The notes under the pieces are model-generated. The model ran no database searches and was not told the DNA's origin. It saw only the letters and a list, made by a program, of their open reading frames with translations. A DNA stretch of 64,000 bases from VRUE01 sp963702035. Its GTDB lineage: Bacteria > Actinomycetota > Thermoleophilia > Solirubrobacterales > 70-9. Within the stretch, counting starts at the first letter, position 1; every line of letters begins with the position of its first letter. The DNA is taken from contig OY969700.1 in NCBI GenBank assembly GCA_963702035.1, forward strand, positions 868,001 to 932,000. Reading direction: 5' to 3'. The position numbers and the translations under genes are program-made. Positions 7,746 to 16,268 of this stretch are shown here, piece after piece.

Positions 7746-8554
7746 CGCCTCGCTCCCGGGAGCACGACCCTGGCTCCTCGAGCCCACTCGCCCAGCTCGG
7801 AGAGCAGTAGCTGCCGGCCGAGACCGCTCAGCTTGAGTGCGAACCGCCAGCCGGTGTCGCGATTGTCGACGTTGATACGGGGTATCCCGAGAGGATCGGC
7901 GCTCACCGCCGAGTGCGGTCCCTGAGGGAGCGTGAACGCGAAGCTGTAACCGACGACACGAGCGGCTCGCCGTACCACTGAACTCCACTCCCCGAAAGGG
8001 TAGGCGAGCGTCGGGCAGTCGCCGAGGCGTTTCTCGATCAGGGCTTTCGACTCGCCGAGCTCGGTTGCCAGCTCGTCCTCGCCGAGTTCGACGAGATGTG
8101 GGTGGGTCATCGTGTGACTGCCGATCTCAGCGCCTTCTCCGATGACCCGCTCCACCATGTCCCAGGTCATTGCACGCATCACGTCCGGGTTGGCCGCATA
8201 ATCGCCGGCCAGCTCGGACCAGTCGAAGCCGCCGCCATGCTCCAGGTGTCCGGGGAGTACGAAGATCATCGGCCTAAACCCGTACTTCCTCATCAGCGGC
8301 ATCGCCACCTCAGCGTTGTCGAAGTAGCCATCGTCGAAGGTGAGGAATGCCGTCATACCCGGCAACCTCTCACCTCGGTCGAGTCGTCTCAAGTCGGCGA
8401 TGCCGCCGGAACGAAAGCCCCGGCGGGAGAGATGCGCCAGCTGTTCCTCGAAGATCGACGGAGCCAGCGCCAGGTAGTGTGAGCCGCGGTCGGCTATCGA
8501 GTGGTAGCAGAGGAATACAGCTTCGCGCGAGCGGTTTGCGAAGGGATGATTCAT
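7742..8554 (-). CDS. Polysaccharide deacetylase (NodB domain, CE4 family), operon gene 2
   Basis: This 270-residue deacetylase starts at the ATG at 8554 (MNHPFANRS), overlapping the stop of the first operon gene. The NodB motifs are complete: LCYHSIAD, FLTFDDGYFDN (canonical TFDDG), GSHTMTHPHL (metal His pair) and LAYPFGEWS. Compared with the paralogue at 5878-6660 it keeps the Gly of TFDDG, so this copy looks more canonical. Having two different deacetylases in one operon suggests that two positions, or two stages, of the glycan are de-N-acetylated. No export signal is visible. Confidence 0.88.
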   Translation of the reverse strand: MNHPFANRSREAVFLCYHSIADRGSHYLALAPSIFEEQLAHLSRRGFRSGGIADLRRLDRGERLPGMTAFLTFDDGYFDNAEVAMPLMRKYGFRPMIFVLPGHLEHGGGFDWSELAGDYAANPDVMRAMTWDMVERVIGEGAEIGSHTMTHPHLVELGEDELATELGESKALIEKRLGDCPTLAYPFGEWSSVVRRAARVVGYSFAFTLPQGPHSAVSADPLGIPRINVDNRDTGWRFALKLSGLGRQLLLSELGEWARGARVVLPGARR

Positions 8555-9654
8555 CGCGAGGCGAGCCTCGCATAGATCCGGTCCAGCTGTCCGTAGACAT
8601 CGTCGGAGGCGAGCGCACTCATCCGCGCGGCGCCGGCGTCGCCCAGCTTCGCCCGTCGGTCCGGCTCGGAGGCGAGCTTCGCGAGAGCGGAGGCGAGGCT
8701 CTCGGGCCGACCGGGCTCGACGAGGATCGCGTTGACACCGTCGTCGAGGATCTCCGCCATGCCGCCGACTCGGGTCGCAACGACCGGGATCCGGTTCGAC
8801 ATCGCCTCCAGGAGAGCGATCGGCATTCCCTCCGAAAGGGAAGGGATAACGAAAATGTCGGCCAATTCCAGCACCTCCTGCTTGGCGCTCGAACTGAGCC
8901 AACCCCGCCATTCCGACCCTGTCGGCGGCTTCCCCGGAGGGGAGCCGGGGCCGGCCATCATCACTTCGATCTGAGGATTGCCGGCCAGCAGCGACCCGAG
9001 CGCCTCGAAGAGGACCGCGCCGCCCTTCACCGGATTGGCGAAGCCTCCGAGGAAAAGCACCCGGACGATTCCGTCGTCCCGCCTCGGTCGCCTTGGCGCG
9101 ATCGGAGGGGGGGCGTTGGGGACCACCGCTATCTCGACGTCGATGACCGCCTGGCGGAGAACCGCGGCGCTCTGCGCGGAGACGGAGATAACGACGTCAG
9201 CGGCCGCGAAGCAGCGACGCAGGGCCGCAAGGCGGAGCGAGCCGAGTCGGCGCAGAAACTCCTCGAGGTCGACCGGCCCCGCATGCACGTGGAGAATCAC
9301 CGGGCGGCGCAGCCCCTTGGCGACTGAGACCACGGCCGCCTTGCGATACATGCTGCCCCGCGCCGCCATGTGGACGTGAGCCACCCTCGCCCCAGGACCG
9401 AGGCACCAGCGACCCAGCCTCAGAAGAGAGTACGCGAAGAACGCCAGCCGGCGCAGCGGACGGGCACCGCCGTAAGTCGGGATGACGTCGAAGACGTACC
9501 GGTCGATCAGCGGTGAGGCGACCAGCGCCGATATCGCAGCCGCCATTCCGCCCTGCCCATCGGGGTCCGGCCCGAGCACCGCCACATGGGTCTTTCCCCC
9601 ACGGGGGAGAGGATCCGGCTCCTGTAGTCTTTTCGATCGATCCATCGTCGGCAT
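8551..9654 (-). CDS. GT4 glycosyltransferase, operon gene 1
   Basis: This 367-residue enzyme is a retaining GT-B glycosyltransferase. AVLGPDPDGQGGMAAAI is the N-terminal Gly-rich loop, HVHAGP holds the acceptor-side His, and the C-terminal block DIFVIPSLSEGMPIALLEAM carries the EX7E pattern for the nucleotide sugar, followed by PVVATRVGGMAEIL. It is the first gene of the minus-strand operon GT, deacetylase, GT, deacetylase. The start region faces the Wzc-like gene, so the 111 bases between them should hold divergent promoters; TAGAAATTAAAC near 9707-9718 is the only AT-rich spot there. Confidence 0.92.
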   Translation of the reverse strand: MPTMDRSKRLQEPDPLPRGGKTHVAVLGPDPDGQGGMAAAISALVASPLIDRYVFDVIPTYGGARPLRRLAFFAYSLLRLGRWCLGPGARVAHVHMAARGSMYRKAAVVSVAKGLRRPVILHVHAGPVDLEEFLRRLGSLRLAALRRCFAAADVVISVSAQSAAVLRQAVIDVEIAVVPNAPPPIAPRRPRRDDGIVRVLFLGGFANPVKGGAVLFEALGSLLAGNPQIEVMMAGPGSPPGKPPTGSEWRGWLSSSAKQEVLELADIFVIPSLSEGMPIALLEAMSNRIPVVATRVGGMAEILDDGVNAILVEPGRPESLASALAKLASEPDRRAKLGDAGAARMSALASDDVYGQLDRIYARLASR

Positions 9655-9765
9655 CAGGCTCGCTCTCCCCAGGGGCTCGCCGCTGTGAACGTCGGCGCTG
9701 GACTGTAGAAATTAAACCCGAATGTGCCCCGCGCCGATAAGCCCCGCGATGGCTGGAGCCTACCC
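9655..9765. promoter_or_regulatory. Divergent promoter region between the two polysaccharide operons
   Basis: This gap separates the minus-strand GT/deacetylase operon from the plus-strand Wzc-like operon. It contains an AT-rich patch near 9707-9718 and, at its right end, GGAG seven bases before the ATG at 9766. No clear operator was found. Confidence 0.4.
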
Positions 9766-11370
9766 ATGAGCACCCCGAGGAGAGAACCCTCCCTGAGCAC
9801 GCAAGGCGGTGCACCGAGTGACCTCTTGGGGCGCGAACGCCTCCCTGGCTACCCGCCGCAATCCGGCGGCCCGGGCGCCGGCTCGACGATCCTTTCCTTC
9901 TTGCACCTGTTGCGTCGACGCTTACCGATCTTCCTCGTCTGCGTGATCGCCGTGCCTCTAGTCGCGCTGCTCTACTCGCTTCACCAGGAATCCGAATACA
10001 GATCGACCGCGGCGCTCCTCTTCCGCACCGCCGCGCTCAACCAGAACGTGCCTGGGTCTTCACTGCTGAACAACTCCGAAGACCCGACCCGCGCTGCCGA
10101 AACCAACGTAAACCTCGTCTCCCTCGGAGCGGTGGCTGCCCGCACCGCGAAGAAGCTGGACGAACCGGGATTGACGCCGGAAGCGGTCGCCGGGTCGGTC
10201 AGCGTCTCGCTCAAGGGCGAATCGGAAATCGCAGACGTCAGCGCGACGACCCCCTCGCCGGATCTCTCCGCTCGCATGGCCAACGTGTTCGCCGCCGAGT
10301 ACGTCAACTTCAGCCAGGTAGCCGACAGCAATCGCGTACTCCAGGCCAAGAACCAGGTCGAAAGCCACCTCGAAGGCCTTACCCTCGAAGAAAGGGAAGG
10401 CCGAGAAGGCCAAGAACTCGAACGCCAGGCCCGGCAGCTCGGCGTCCTCGCGGCGCTGCAGACCGGCGACGCCGAAGTTGTGCAGCAGGCGGTTCCCGAT
10501 ACGACCGCGGTGACTCCGCAGACCACCCGCAACGTCGTACTGGGAATCATGGCCGGCCTCCTGCTCGGGATCGGCCTGGCCTTCCTCGTCGATCAGCTCG
10601 ACACCAGAATCAAGGACGAGAAAGGCATCGAAGCGGCCTATGGCCTGCCGATCCTCGCCCGCATCCCGCAGGTATCCGACGCCTCGGGGGGCAAGAACTC
10701 GGTCGACCTTCCCATGCCGCTGGCGGAGTCCTTCAGGATGCTGCACGCCAACCTCCGCTACTTCAACTTCCACCGCAAGGTCGATTCCCTGGCGATCGTC
10801 TCAACCGCTTCCCAGGAGGGCAAGTCAAGCGTCTCCTGGGGGCTGGCACTGACCGAGGCGCGCGCTGGAAAGTCGGTGCTCCTGATCGAGGCGGATCTGC
10901 GGCAACCGACGCTGAGGGCGAAACTCCCCCAACAGCCGGAGTCCGGCCTCAGCCTCGTCCTCGCCGGCCTCGACACCCTGGAGGACGCAACGGTGGCGGT
11001 CCAGTTCGGAGAGGCGCCGACCGCCGATCTGCACGTGCTGCCCGCCGGCCCGACCCCGCCGAACGCCGCCGAGCTGCTGGAGTCGCCCGCAATGTCCGCG
11101 CTGCTCGAGGAGGCACGGGAGCACTACGACCTCCTTGTAATCGACACTCCGCCGGTGCTGGTCGCCGACGCAATCCCGATCATGTCGCAGGTCGGCGGCG
11201 TGGTCGTGGTCGCCCGGCTGAGAGCAACGAAATCGGATGCGGCCCGCGATATGCGTGAGCTACTCAGCCACGTCGGTGCTTCGGCGCTTGGCGTGGTCGT
11301 CAACGGTGCTCCACTGGCGCGCGAGGGCTACTACATGCCCCGCGCGGCAGACGCCAGAGCAAAGGTCTAA
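9766..11370 (+). CDS. Wzc-like polysaccharide co-polymerase and bacterial tyrosine kinase
   Basis: This 534-residue protein combines a Wzz-type chain-length domain with a BY-kinase. Two membrane helices (about residues 45-65 and 260-280) flank a periplasmic coiled-coil-rich region with a Glu/Arg-rich helix (EEREGREGQELERQAR). The kinase has Walker A TASQEGKSS (~347-355), Walker A' LLIEADLRQP (~372-381) and LLVIDTPPV (~454-462). The C-terminal tyrosine cluster is reduced to a single YY pair (~522). The ATG at 9766, with GGAG seven bases upstream, is preferred to the GTG at 9724. It should set polymer length by cycles of autophosphorylation. It leads an operon in which the following starts overlap or abut the preceding stops. 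Confidence 0.92.
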   Translation: MSTPRREPSLSTQGGAPSDLLGRERLPGYPPQSGGPGAGSTILSFLHLLRRRLPIFLVCVIAVPLVALLYSLHQESEYRSTAALLFRTAALNQNVPGSSLLNNSEDPTRAAETNVNLVSLGAVAARTAKKLDEPGLTPEAVAGSVSVSLKGESEIADVSATTPSPDLSARMANVFAAEYVNFSQVADSNRVLQAKNQVESHLEGLTLEEREGREGQELERQARQLGVLAALQTGDAEVVQQAVPDTTAVTPQTTRNVVLGIMAGLLLGIGLAFLVDQLDTRIKDEKGIEAAYGLPILARIPQVSDASGGKNSVDLPMPLAESFRMLHANLRYFNFHRKVDSLAIVSTASQEGKSSVSWGLALTEARAGKSVLLIEADLRQPTLRAKLPQQPESGLSLVLAGLDTLEDATVAVQFGEAPTADLHVLPAGPTPPNAAELLESPAMSALLEEAREHYDLLVIDTPPVLVADAIPIMSQVGGVVVVARLRATKSDAARDMRELLSHVGASALGVVVNGAPLAREGYYMPRAADARAKV

Positions 11371-12714
11371 ATGCTCGGGCCGCGCGTCCTCCGGGCCCCG
11401 GACACGCTTTTCCTCGGGGCGGCGCTACTGATCTCGCTGGTGGCCGCTGGAATGGTCGTCAAAGCGCCGCCGCTGCTTGTCGTGGGCGCAGCCGCCCTCT
11501 TCATCACGATCGTCAGCCTCGGAATGGAGGCGCTGATCGCAGTCAGCTTCCTCGGAGGCTGCGGGTTGATCCCCTTCGTCAACCCTAACCACTTCGTCAC
11601 CCCTCAAATCAAATCGTACGCGTTCCTGTTCCTGATCTCGTTCGGGACGATGATCGTCACCTGGGCCGGTCGAGAACTGGTGGGCAGGAAGAACTGGGCC
11701 CTACCCGTCAATGCCCTCTCGCTCGGCCTGGTCGCCCTGCTCTGCTACGTGCTGATGGCCGCCCTTGCGACCCACCCCCTGCAGGTTCCGGCCCTGACCA
11801 CGCCGTTCTTCATCCTCCCCCTCTCCGGCCTGGGCGTCATCCTCTGGCTGTCCCACGAAGAAGCCCTCCAGGGACTGCGCAAGGCCATCCCGCTCGTCGT
11901 CTTGATTGCCGCCGCATGGGCGCTCGCCTATGACGCGGGCGCCGCCGGCTGCGGGCCGTGCCGCGCCTGGGTCGGGACCGAAGTGACGAACGTCGGCTTC
12001 TTCGGAGCCGGCAGCCGGCTCTACACCTCGGGGCAAAACTCGCTGCTGGCGCTCTTCGTAATCTGCTTCGCCTACACGCTGTACCGCCCGGGGCTGCTGC
12101 CCATTTCGCTGACGACCCTCGGGGCGATCACCATCGCCCTGCAATCCTCGCGCGCGCAGTACATCGGCGTCTTCGTCGCGCTGGCGGTGCTGATCGCTTG
12201 GAAATTCCAGCAGCTGCCGAGCGGCGGCCGCGTCGCGCTGGTCGTTCTCTGCGGCCTGATCCTGCTGAGCCTCGCCTTATCCCCGGTCGGCCATCGAGCC
12301 GTCAGCGCCTACAGCGAACTCCATCAGGGCCAGGGGACCGGGACCTATCGACTCAAAATTATCGATCAGACGGCCAAGAACTGGACGATATTCGGTCACG
12401 GCTTCTCAACGCGCAGCCTCGGCCTCGGTTACGACGTTAACCTTGGCCTGCCCAACACGATCCTGATCCTCGGCTACGTGGGGGCGATCCTACAGCTGAC
12501 GATCCTCGGCGCCGCCATCTGGCGAGGACTCAAGGCCAGCACCTTGGTGGGCGTTACCATCGCGGCAATCCTGTTGATGGTTCTGGTCACGAGGCCGTCG
12601 CTGCCGCTGCTCGAGTACGGGCACAGCGCCGTCATGTACGGCGGCATCCTCGGAGCGGCAGCCGTATTGGCGGTAAGACAGCGATCCCGCCCGACCCGGA
12701 GCCGGTACATATGA
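11371..12714 (+). CDS. O-antigen polymerase/ligase-like membrane protein (Wzy-type)
   Basis: This 447-residue integral membrane protein has about eleven hydrophobic helices and a large periplasmic loop in the C-terminal third. The loop holds GTGTYRLKIIDQTAKNW and FGHGFSTRSLGLGYD, matching the Wzy_C pattern in which an Arg-bearing loop is followed by a Gly/His motif. It should join lipid-linked repeat units at the outer face of the membrane. The ATG follows the stop of the Wzc-like gene with no gap. A cluster of three Cys lies in GAAGCGPCRAW, which is unusual for the family. Assignment as polymerase rather than ligase comes from its place between wzc-like and wzx-like genes. Confidence 0.85.
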   Translation: MLGPRVLRAPDTLFLGAALLISLVAAGMVVKAPPLLVVGAAALFITIVSLGMEALIAVSFLGGCGLIPFVNPNHFVTPQIKSYAFLFLISFGTMIVTWAGRELVGRKNWALPVNALSLGLVALLCYVLMAALATHPLQVPALTTPFFILPLSGLGVILWLSHEEALQGLRKAIPLVVLIAAAWALAYDAGAAGCGPCRAWVGTEVTNVGFFGAGSRLYTSGQNSLLALFVICFAYTLYRPGLLPISLTTLGAITIALQSSRAQYIGVFVALAVLIAWKFQQLPSGGRVALVVLCGLILLSLALSPVGHRAVSAYSELHQGQGTGTYRLKIIDQTAKNWTIFGHGFSTRSLGLGYDVNLGLPNTILILGYVGAILQLTILGAAIWRGLKASTLVGVTIAAILLMVLVTRPSLPLLEYGHSAVMYGGILGAAAVLAVRQRSRPTRSRYI

Positions 12715-13637
12715 CCTCAGCCAGAAGCGCACCGACGCTGTCGGTGATCACCGTCTGCCACAACAGCATGAATGTGCTTCCCGGCTGGCTCGAGTCGATG
12801 GAGGCCAGCGGCGCCAGGGATCAGATGGAGATCTGCGTCGTCGACAGCGGCTCGGCGGCCGCTCAGGTCGAACACATCGAAAGCGAGCTCGCGGACAGGA
12901 TCGACGTCTTCGCCAAGCGCCCCAACATCGGCTTCGGCGGCGCAAGCAATGTCGGTGCGGAACTGACCAGCGCCCCGGTGCTGTTCTTCACCAACCCCGA
13001 CCTCGAGTTGCTCTCCCTCCCCGTTGACGCGCTCCGCGGAAATGTCGGCGAACGGTTGATCGGCGCCTTCCGCAAAGATCCCGATCGCTCGGGCGGCTAC
13101 GCAGACTTCCCTTCGCTGCGCGACGAGGTGCAGAAGCTCGCTGTGGGAGCCTGGTCCCGGCGCTACGTCCGAGAGCCCCAGGACCCGGCGTGGGTGACCG
13201 GAGCGGCGATGCTCATCAACCGCGAGGCCTTCGACAGGATCGGCGGCTTCTCGTCGCGTTTCTTCATGTACTTCGAGGACGCCGACATCTGCGCCCGCCA
13301 CCGCGAGGCCGGCGGCACGGTGGAGGTTGCGCCCGACTTCGTGATCAGGCACGGGAAGGGCGAGAGCACCGACGAGGACGGACGGCACGCCCTCGTCGCG
13401 CCCCTCGACAGCCTCAACCGACTCAGCGCCCGGAGGTTTGCCTCCGTCCACGGTGCCAGGTGGCAGGGTCCCTTTCTCTACCTCGTCCTCGCCATCGCCT
13501 ATGTGCCCCGGAGGGCCCTGCTGGAGCTGATTCGGGAGCGCCACTCGCCCGCACAGGTGGCCGATTACACCGCCTGCCTGCTGAATCCGCGGCGAGCCCT
13601 GCGAAGGCTTAACGCCGCCATTCCGGGCCGGCCGTGA
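12711..13637 (+). CDS. GT2 family glycosyltransferase (rhamnosyltransferase-like)
   Basis: This 308-residue enzyme has the GT-A fold of WbbL/RfbN-type transferases. LSVITVCHNS starts the domain, NIGFGGASNVG is the typical loop of bacterial rhamnosyltransferase relatives, FFTNPDLEL holds the metal-site region, and WVTGAAMLINREAF and FFMYFEDADICARHREAG hold the acceptor/base motif (ED). The C-terminal ~60 residues include a hydrophobic membrane-associated stretch. Its ATG overlaps the polymerase stop (ATGA). It probably adds a deoxyhexose to the lipid-linked repeat; donor identity is inferred from family only. Confidence 0.88.
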   Translation: MTSARSAPTLSVITVCHNSMNVLPGWLESMEASGARDQMEICVVDSGSAAAQVEHIESELADRIDVFAKRPNIGFGGASNVGAELTSAPVLFFTNPDLELLSLPVDALRGNVGERLIGAFRKDPDRSGGYADFPSLRDEVQKLAVGAWSRRYVREPQDPAWVTGAAMLINREAFDRIGGFSSRFFMYFEDADICARHREAGGTVEVAPDFVIRHGKGESTDEDGRHALVAPLDSLNRLSARRFASVHGARWQGPFLYLVLAIAYVPRRALLELIRERHSPAQVADYTACLLNPRRALRRLNAAIPGRP

Positions 13638-15199
13638 CTCACGACCACGACCCGGGAAGGGCCGTTCGGGCCAGGCTGAGCAGCGGCTTCCTCGTCATTC
13701 GCAACACGTTCATCGTGATCGGCACCCAGGGGATCATCGCGATAATGGGCCTGGTTTCGGTGCCGATCCTCGTCGATCGACTGGGGACGGCCCGCTTCGG
13801 CGTCCTCGCGCTTGCCTGGGTGGTGATCGGCTACGCAAGCGTCCTCGACCTTGGCCTAGGGCGTGCCCTGACCAAGGTGACTGCCGATCGCCTCGGGGCG
13901 GGTAAGCCCGGAGAGATCCCGAAGCTGTTCTGGACTGCCGTGGCGATCCTCTCGCTGATCGGCATCGTCGTCGGAGGGTTCGTCGTGCTCCTCTCCGGCC
14001 CCCTCACCGAGAGCGTCCTCGATATCCCCAAGGACCTCATCCCCGAAGCCCACGTGACCTTCGCCCTGCTTGGCTGCACGATCCCCTTCGTGCTACTCAG
14101 CACCGCCTTCGCCGGCAACCTCGACGCGCACCAGAGGTTCGACCTGACCAACGGAATCGCGGTACCCCTCTCGATGCTGTCCTATTTCGGTCCTGTCGTC
14201 ATCGCGCTGTTGACGACGAATCTCGCCCTGGTCGTCTCCGCTGTTTGCGCGAGTCGTGTCGCCGCAAGCGGGATCTACCTCTATTTCTGCATGCGGGTCG
14301 ACTCCGGCCTGCGCCACGAACGCCAGGCGGAACGATCGCTCGCCGGGCCCCTCTTGCGTTACGGCGGCTGGGTCACGGTCGCCGCAGTCGTCGTCGGCGC
14401 GATGCTAGCGATCGACCGCTTCGTGATCGGGGCAACGCTGTCAGCCACCGCCGTCGCCTACTACGCGACGCCGTTCGAAGCGTCCCAGCAACTACTCCTG
14501 ATCTCGACCGCCTTTGCCAACGTCCTCTTCCCGGGCTTTGCCGCAAACGTCGGACGCGACCGCGAGCGAACGGAAACGCTGTTCAGCAGGGGCGCGCGCG
14601 GAACCCTGATCGGCCTCTTTCCGATGAGCCTGATCACGTCGGTGCTCTCCTATGAGATCCTCTCTGTTTGGATCAATTCCAGCTTCGCCGAGCACGGCGG
14701 GCCAGTCCTGCGGATTCTGGCGGCCGGCGTTCTGATCAACGGCCTCGCATTTGTGGCGTTCGCGTTGATCCAGAGCGTCAGGCCGGATGTCATCGCCAAG
14801 CTGGCACTCGCCGAGATCGTCGTCTATCTGGGCGTCCTCTGGGTGCTGCTCAAGCTCGACGGGATCGAGGGAGCGGCGATTGCCTTTTCTTTGCGAGCCC
14901 TTGCCGACACCAGCATCCTCTACTACTTCGCACGCCGCCTAGACTTGGCGAACTCCGCCCTCGTCCTCAGGATCGGCAGGCTCGCCGCAATCGCAGTAGT
15001 CATGATCGGGGTTGGCGCGTTGTTGCCCAGCACCCAAGCCCGAGTGGCGTACCTGGTGGTGGTCATCGCTGCGTTCATCCCCCTCGCCTGGTTCAAGATC
15101 TTGACCGGCGTGGAGCAGGAGCGACTCGAGGTGCGGCTGAAGGCGCTTTTCACAGAAGCACTTCTGCGGCGTAAGAACTCGGCGGCGGATCCGGCTTGA
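13634..15199 (+). CDS. Wzx-like polysaccharide flippase (MOP/MATE superfamily)
   Basis: This 521-residue protein has twelve to fourteen hydrophobic helices spread evenly along its length, with GTQGIIAIMGLVSVPIL near the start, typical of RfbX/Wzx flippases. It should move the finished lipid-linked repeat across the membrane for the polymerase encoded two genes upstream. The GTG start overlaps the previous stop (GTGA), so translation is likely coupled. The last ~30 residues are charged and cytoplasmic. Its presence, with Wzy- and Wzc-like proteins, indicates a Wzx/Wzy-dependent pathway rather than an ABC-transporter one. Confidence 0.9.
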   Translation: MTHDHDPGRAVRARLSSGFLVIRNTFIVIGTQGIIAIMGLVSVPILVDRLGTARFGVLALAWVVIGYASVLDLGLGRALTKVTADRLGAGKPGEIPKLFWTAVAILSLIGIVVGGFVVLLSGPLTESVLDIPKDLIPEAHVTFALLGCTIPFVLLSTAFAGNLDAHQRFDLTNGIAVPLSMLSYFGPVVIALLTTNLALVVSAVCASRVAASGIYLYFCMRVDSGLRHERQAERSLAGPLLRYGGWVTVAAVVVGAMLAIDRFVIGATLSATAVAYYATPFEASQQLLLISTAFANVLFPGFAANVGRDRERTETLFSRGARGTLIGLFPMSLITSVLSYEILSVWINSSFAEHGGPVLRILAAGVLINGLAFVAFALIQSVRPDVIAKLALAEIVVYLGVLWVLLKLDGIEGAAIAFSLRALADTSILYYFARRLDLANSALVLRIGRLAAIAVVMIGVGALLPSTQARVAYLVVVIAAFIPLAWFKILTGVEQERLEVRLKALFTEALLRRKNSAADPA

Positions 15200-15227
15200 G
15201 CCGCAGTCAAATGGATCGGGAGGCGGC

Positions 15228-16257
15228 ATGCGCATAGGCATCCTCGCCGAGGCGTTTGGCGGAGGCGGCGCCGAGCGTCAGGCGGCCATCTGGGCGACCC
15301 TCCTCGCCAGGCGGGAGCATCAGGTCGTCGCGATCGAGACCCGCCTGACCGAGGCCGCCTTCACAGACAATTCGGTGCGTCACATCGTGATCCCGAAATC
15401 TCGTCCCCACGACTTCGTCCCGGTAGCGCGGGCGTTGCGCCAGCTGGAGAGGAAGGTCAACGTGATCGTCGCGTTCCAGCCCTACCTCGCCCTCTGCTGT
15501 GCGCTGGCCGGCTTGCGCAAGCCGTGGATGATCGTCAACGGTAAGGTGCCTTCCGTGCTCCGCGAAGGCTCGCGGATACCCGTCTGGGTCTATCGCTGGG
15601 CATTCGACCGCGCCCGTCTTGCGGCCGCTCCCTGCCAGGGAATGGTTCGACTCCCATCGCGACTTCCGCATCCGCCCGACCCAGCCCTGGAGGGTGATTC
15701 CCAACATCGCCGACAACGCCGCGTTCGTCTCCGCCGATGGCCCGCGCGAGGGAGCGCTTTTCGTCGGACGACTGGCGGCGGTGAAGAATCCACTTCTCGC
15801 GGTCGAGAGCGCGGCTCGGGCCGGAGTTCCGCTCACCCTGCTCGGCGACGGAGAGATGCGAGGCGAGGTGGAGGCGAGGATCGCCGCCCTGCACGGAGCC
15901 GAGGTGACGATGCTCCCTTACGATCGCAACCCTTGGCCCGTGTACGCCCGGCACCGGGTGCTCCTCGTCACCTCGCAGGTCGAGTCCTTCGGGAACGTCC
16001 TGGTGGAGGCCCTGGCCGCAGGAACGCCGGTGGTCTCGGTGGATTGCGACTTCGGGCCGAGGGAAATCATCGGGGGTGCAAAGTACAGCCACCTGACTTC
16101 GAGGTCAGCGCACCAGATAGGGGAAACACTCGCCCGGGTGATCGAGCGGCCCTACGGTCGGGACGAGGAAGCCGAGTGCCTGTCGATCGCAGAGTGCTAT
16201 GCGGAACAGGCTGTGGCGCCCCTGATAGAGGAAACCGTCAAGGACCTGCTCGGCTAG
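15228..16257 (+). pseudogene. GT4 glycosyltransferase, frameshifted near 15640
   Basis: The gene starts MRIGILAEAFGGGGAERQA, a GT4 N-terminus, and runs in frame to about 15640 (LAAAPCQGM). From there the homologous reading continues in another frame, REWFDSHRDFRIRPTQPWRV then VIPNIADNAAF, FVGRLAAVKNP, VLLVTSQVESFGNVLVEALA and TPVVSVDCDFGPREII, to the stop at 16257. Together the halves make one ~343-residue enzyme with donor-site EX7E motif. The junction GGGAATGG could come from loss of eight bases between two copies of GGGAATG, or from a sequencing error. If left unrepaired, the first frame reads on into the next gene, giving a meaningless fusion. The neighbours are intact, so loss would change the repeat unit. 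Confidence 0.85.
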
Positions 16258-16268
16258 AGCGCTCGGCA

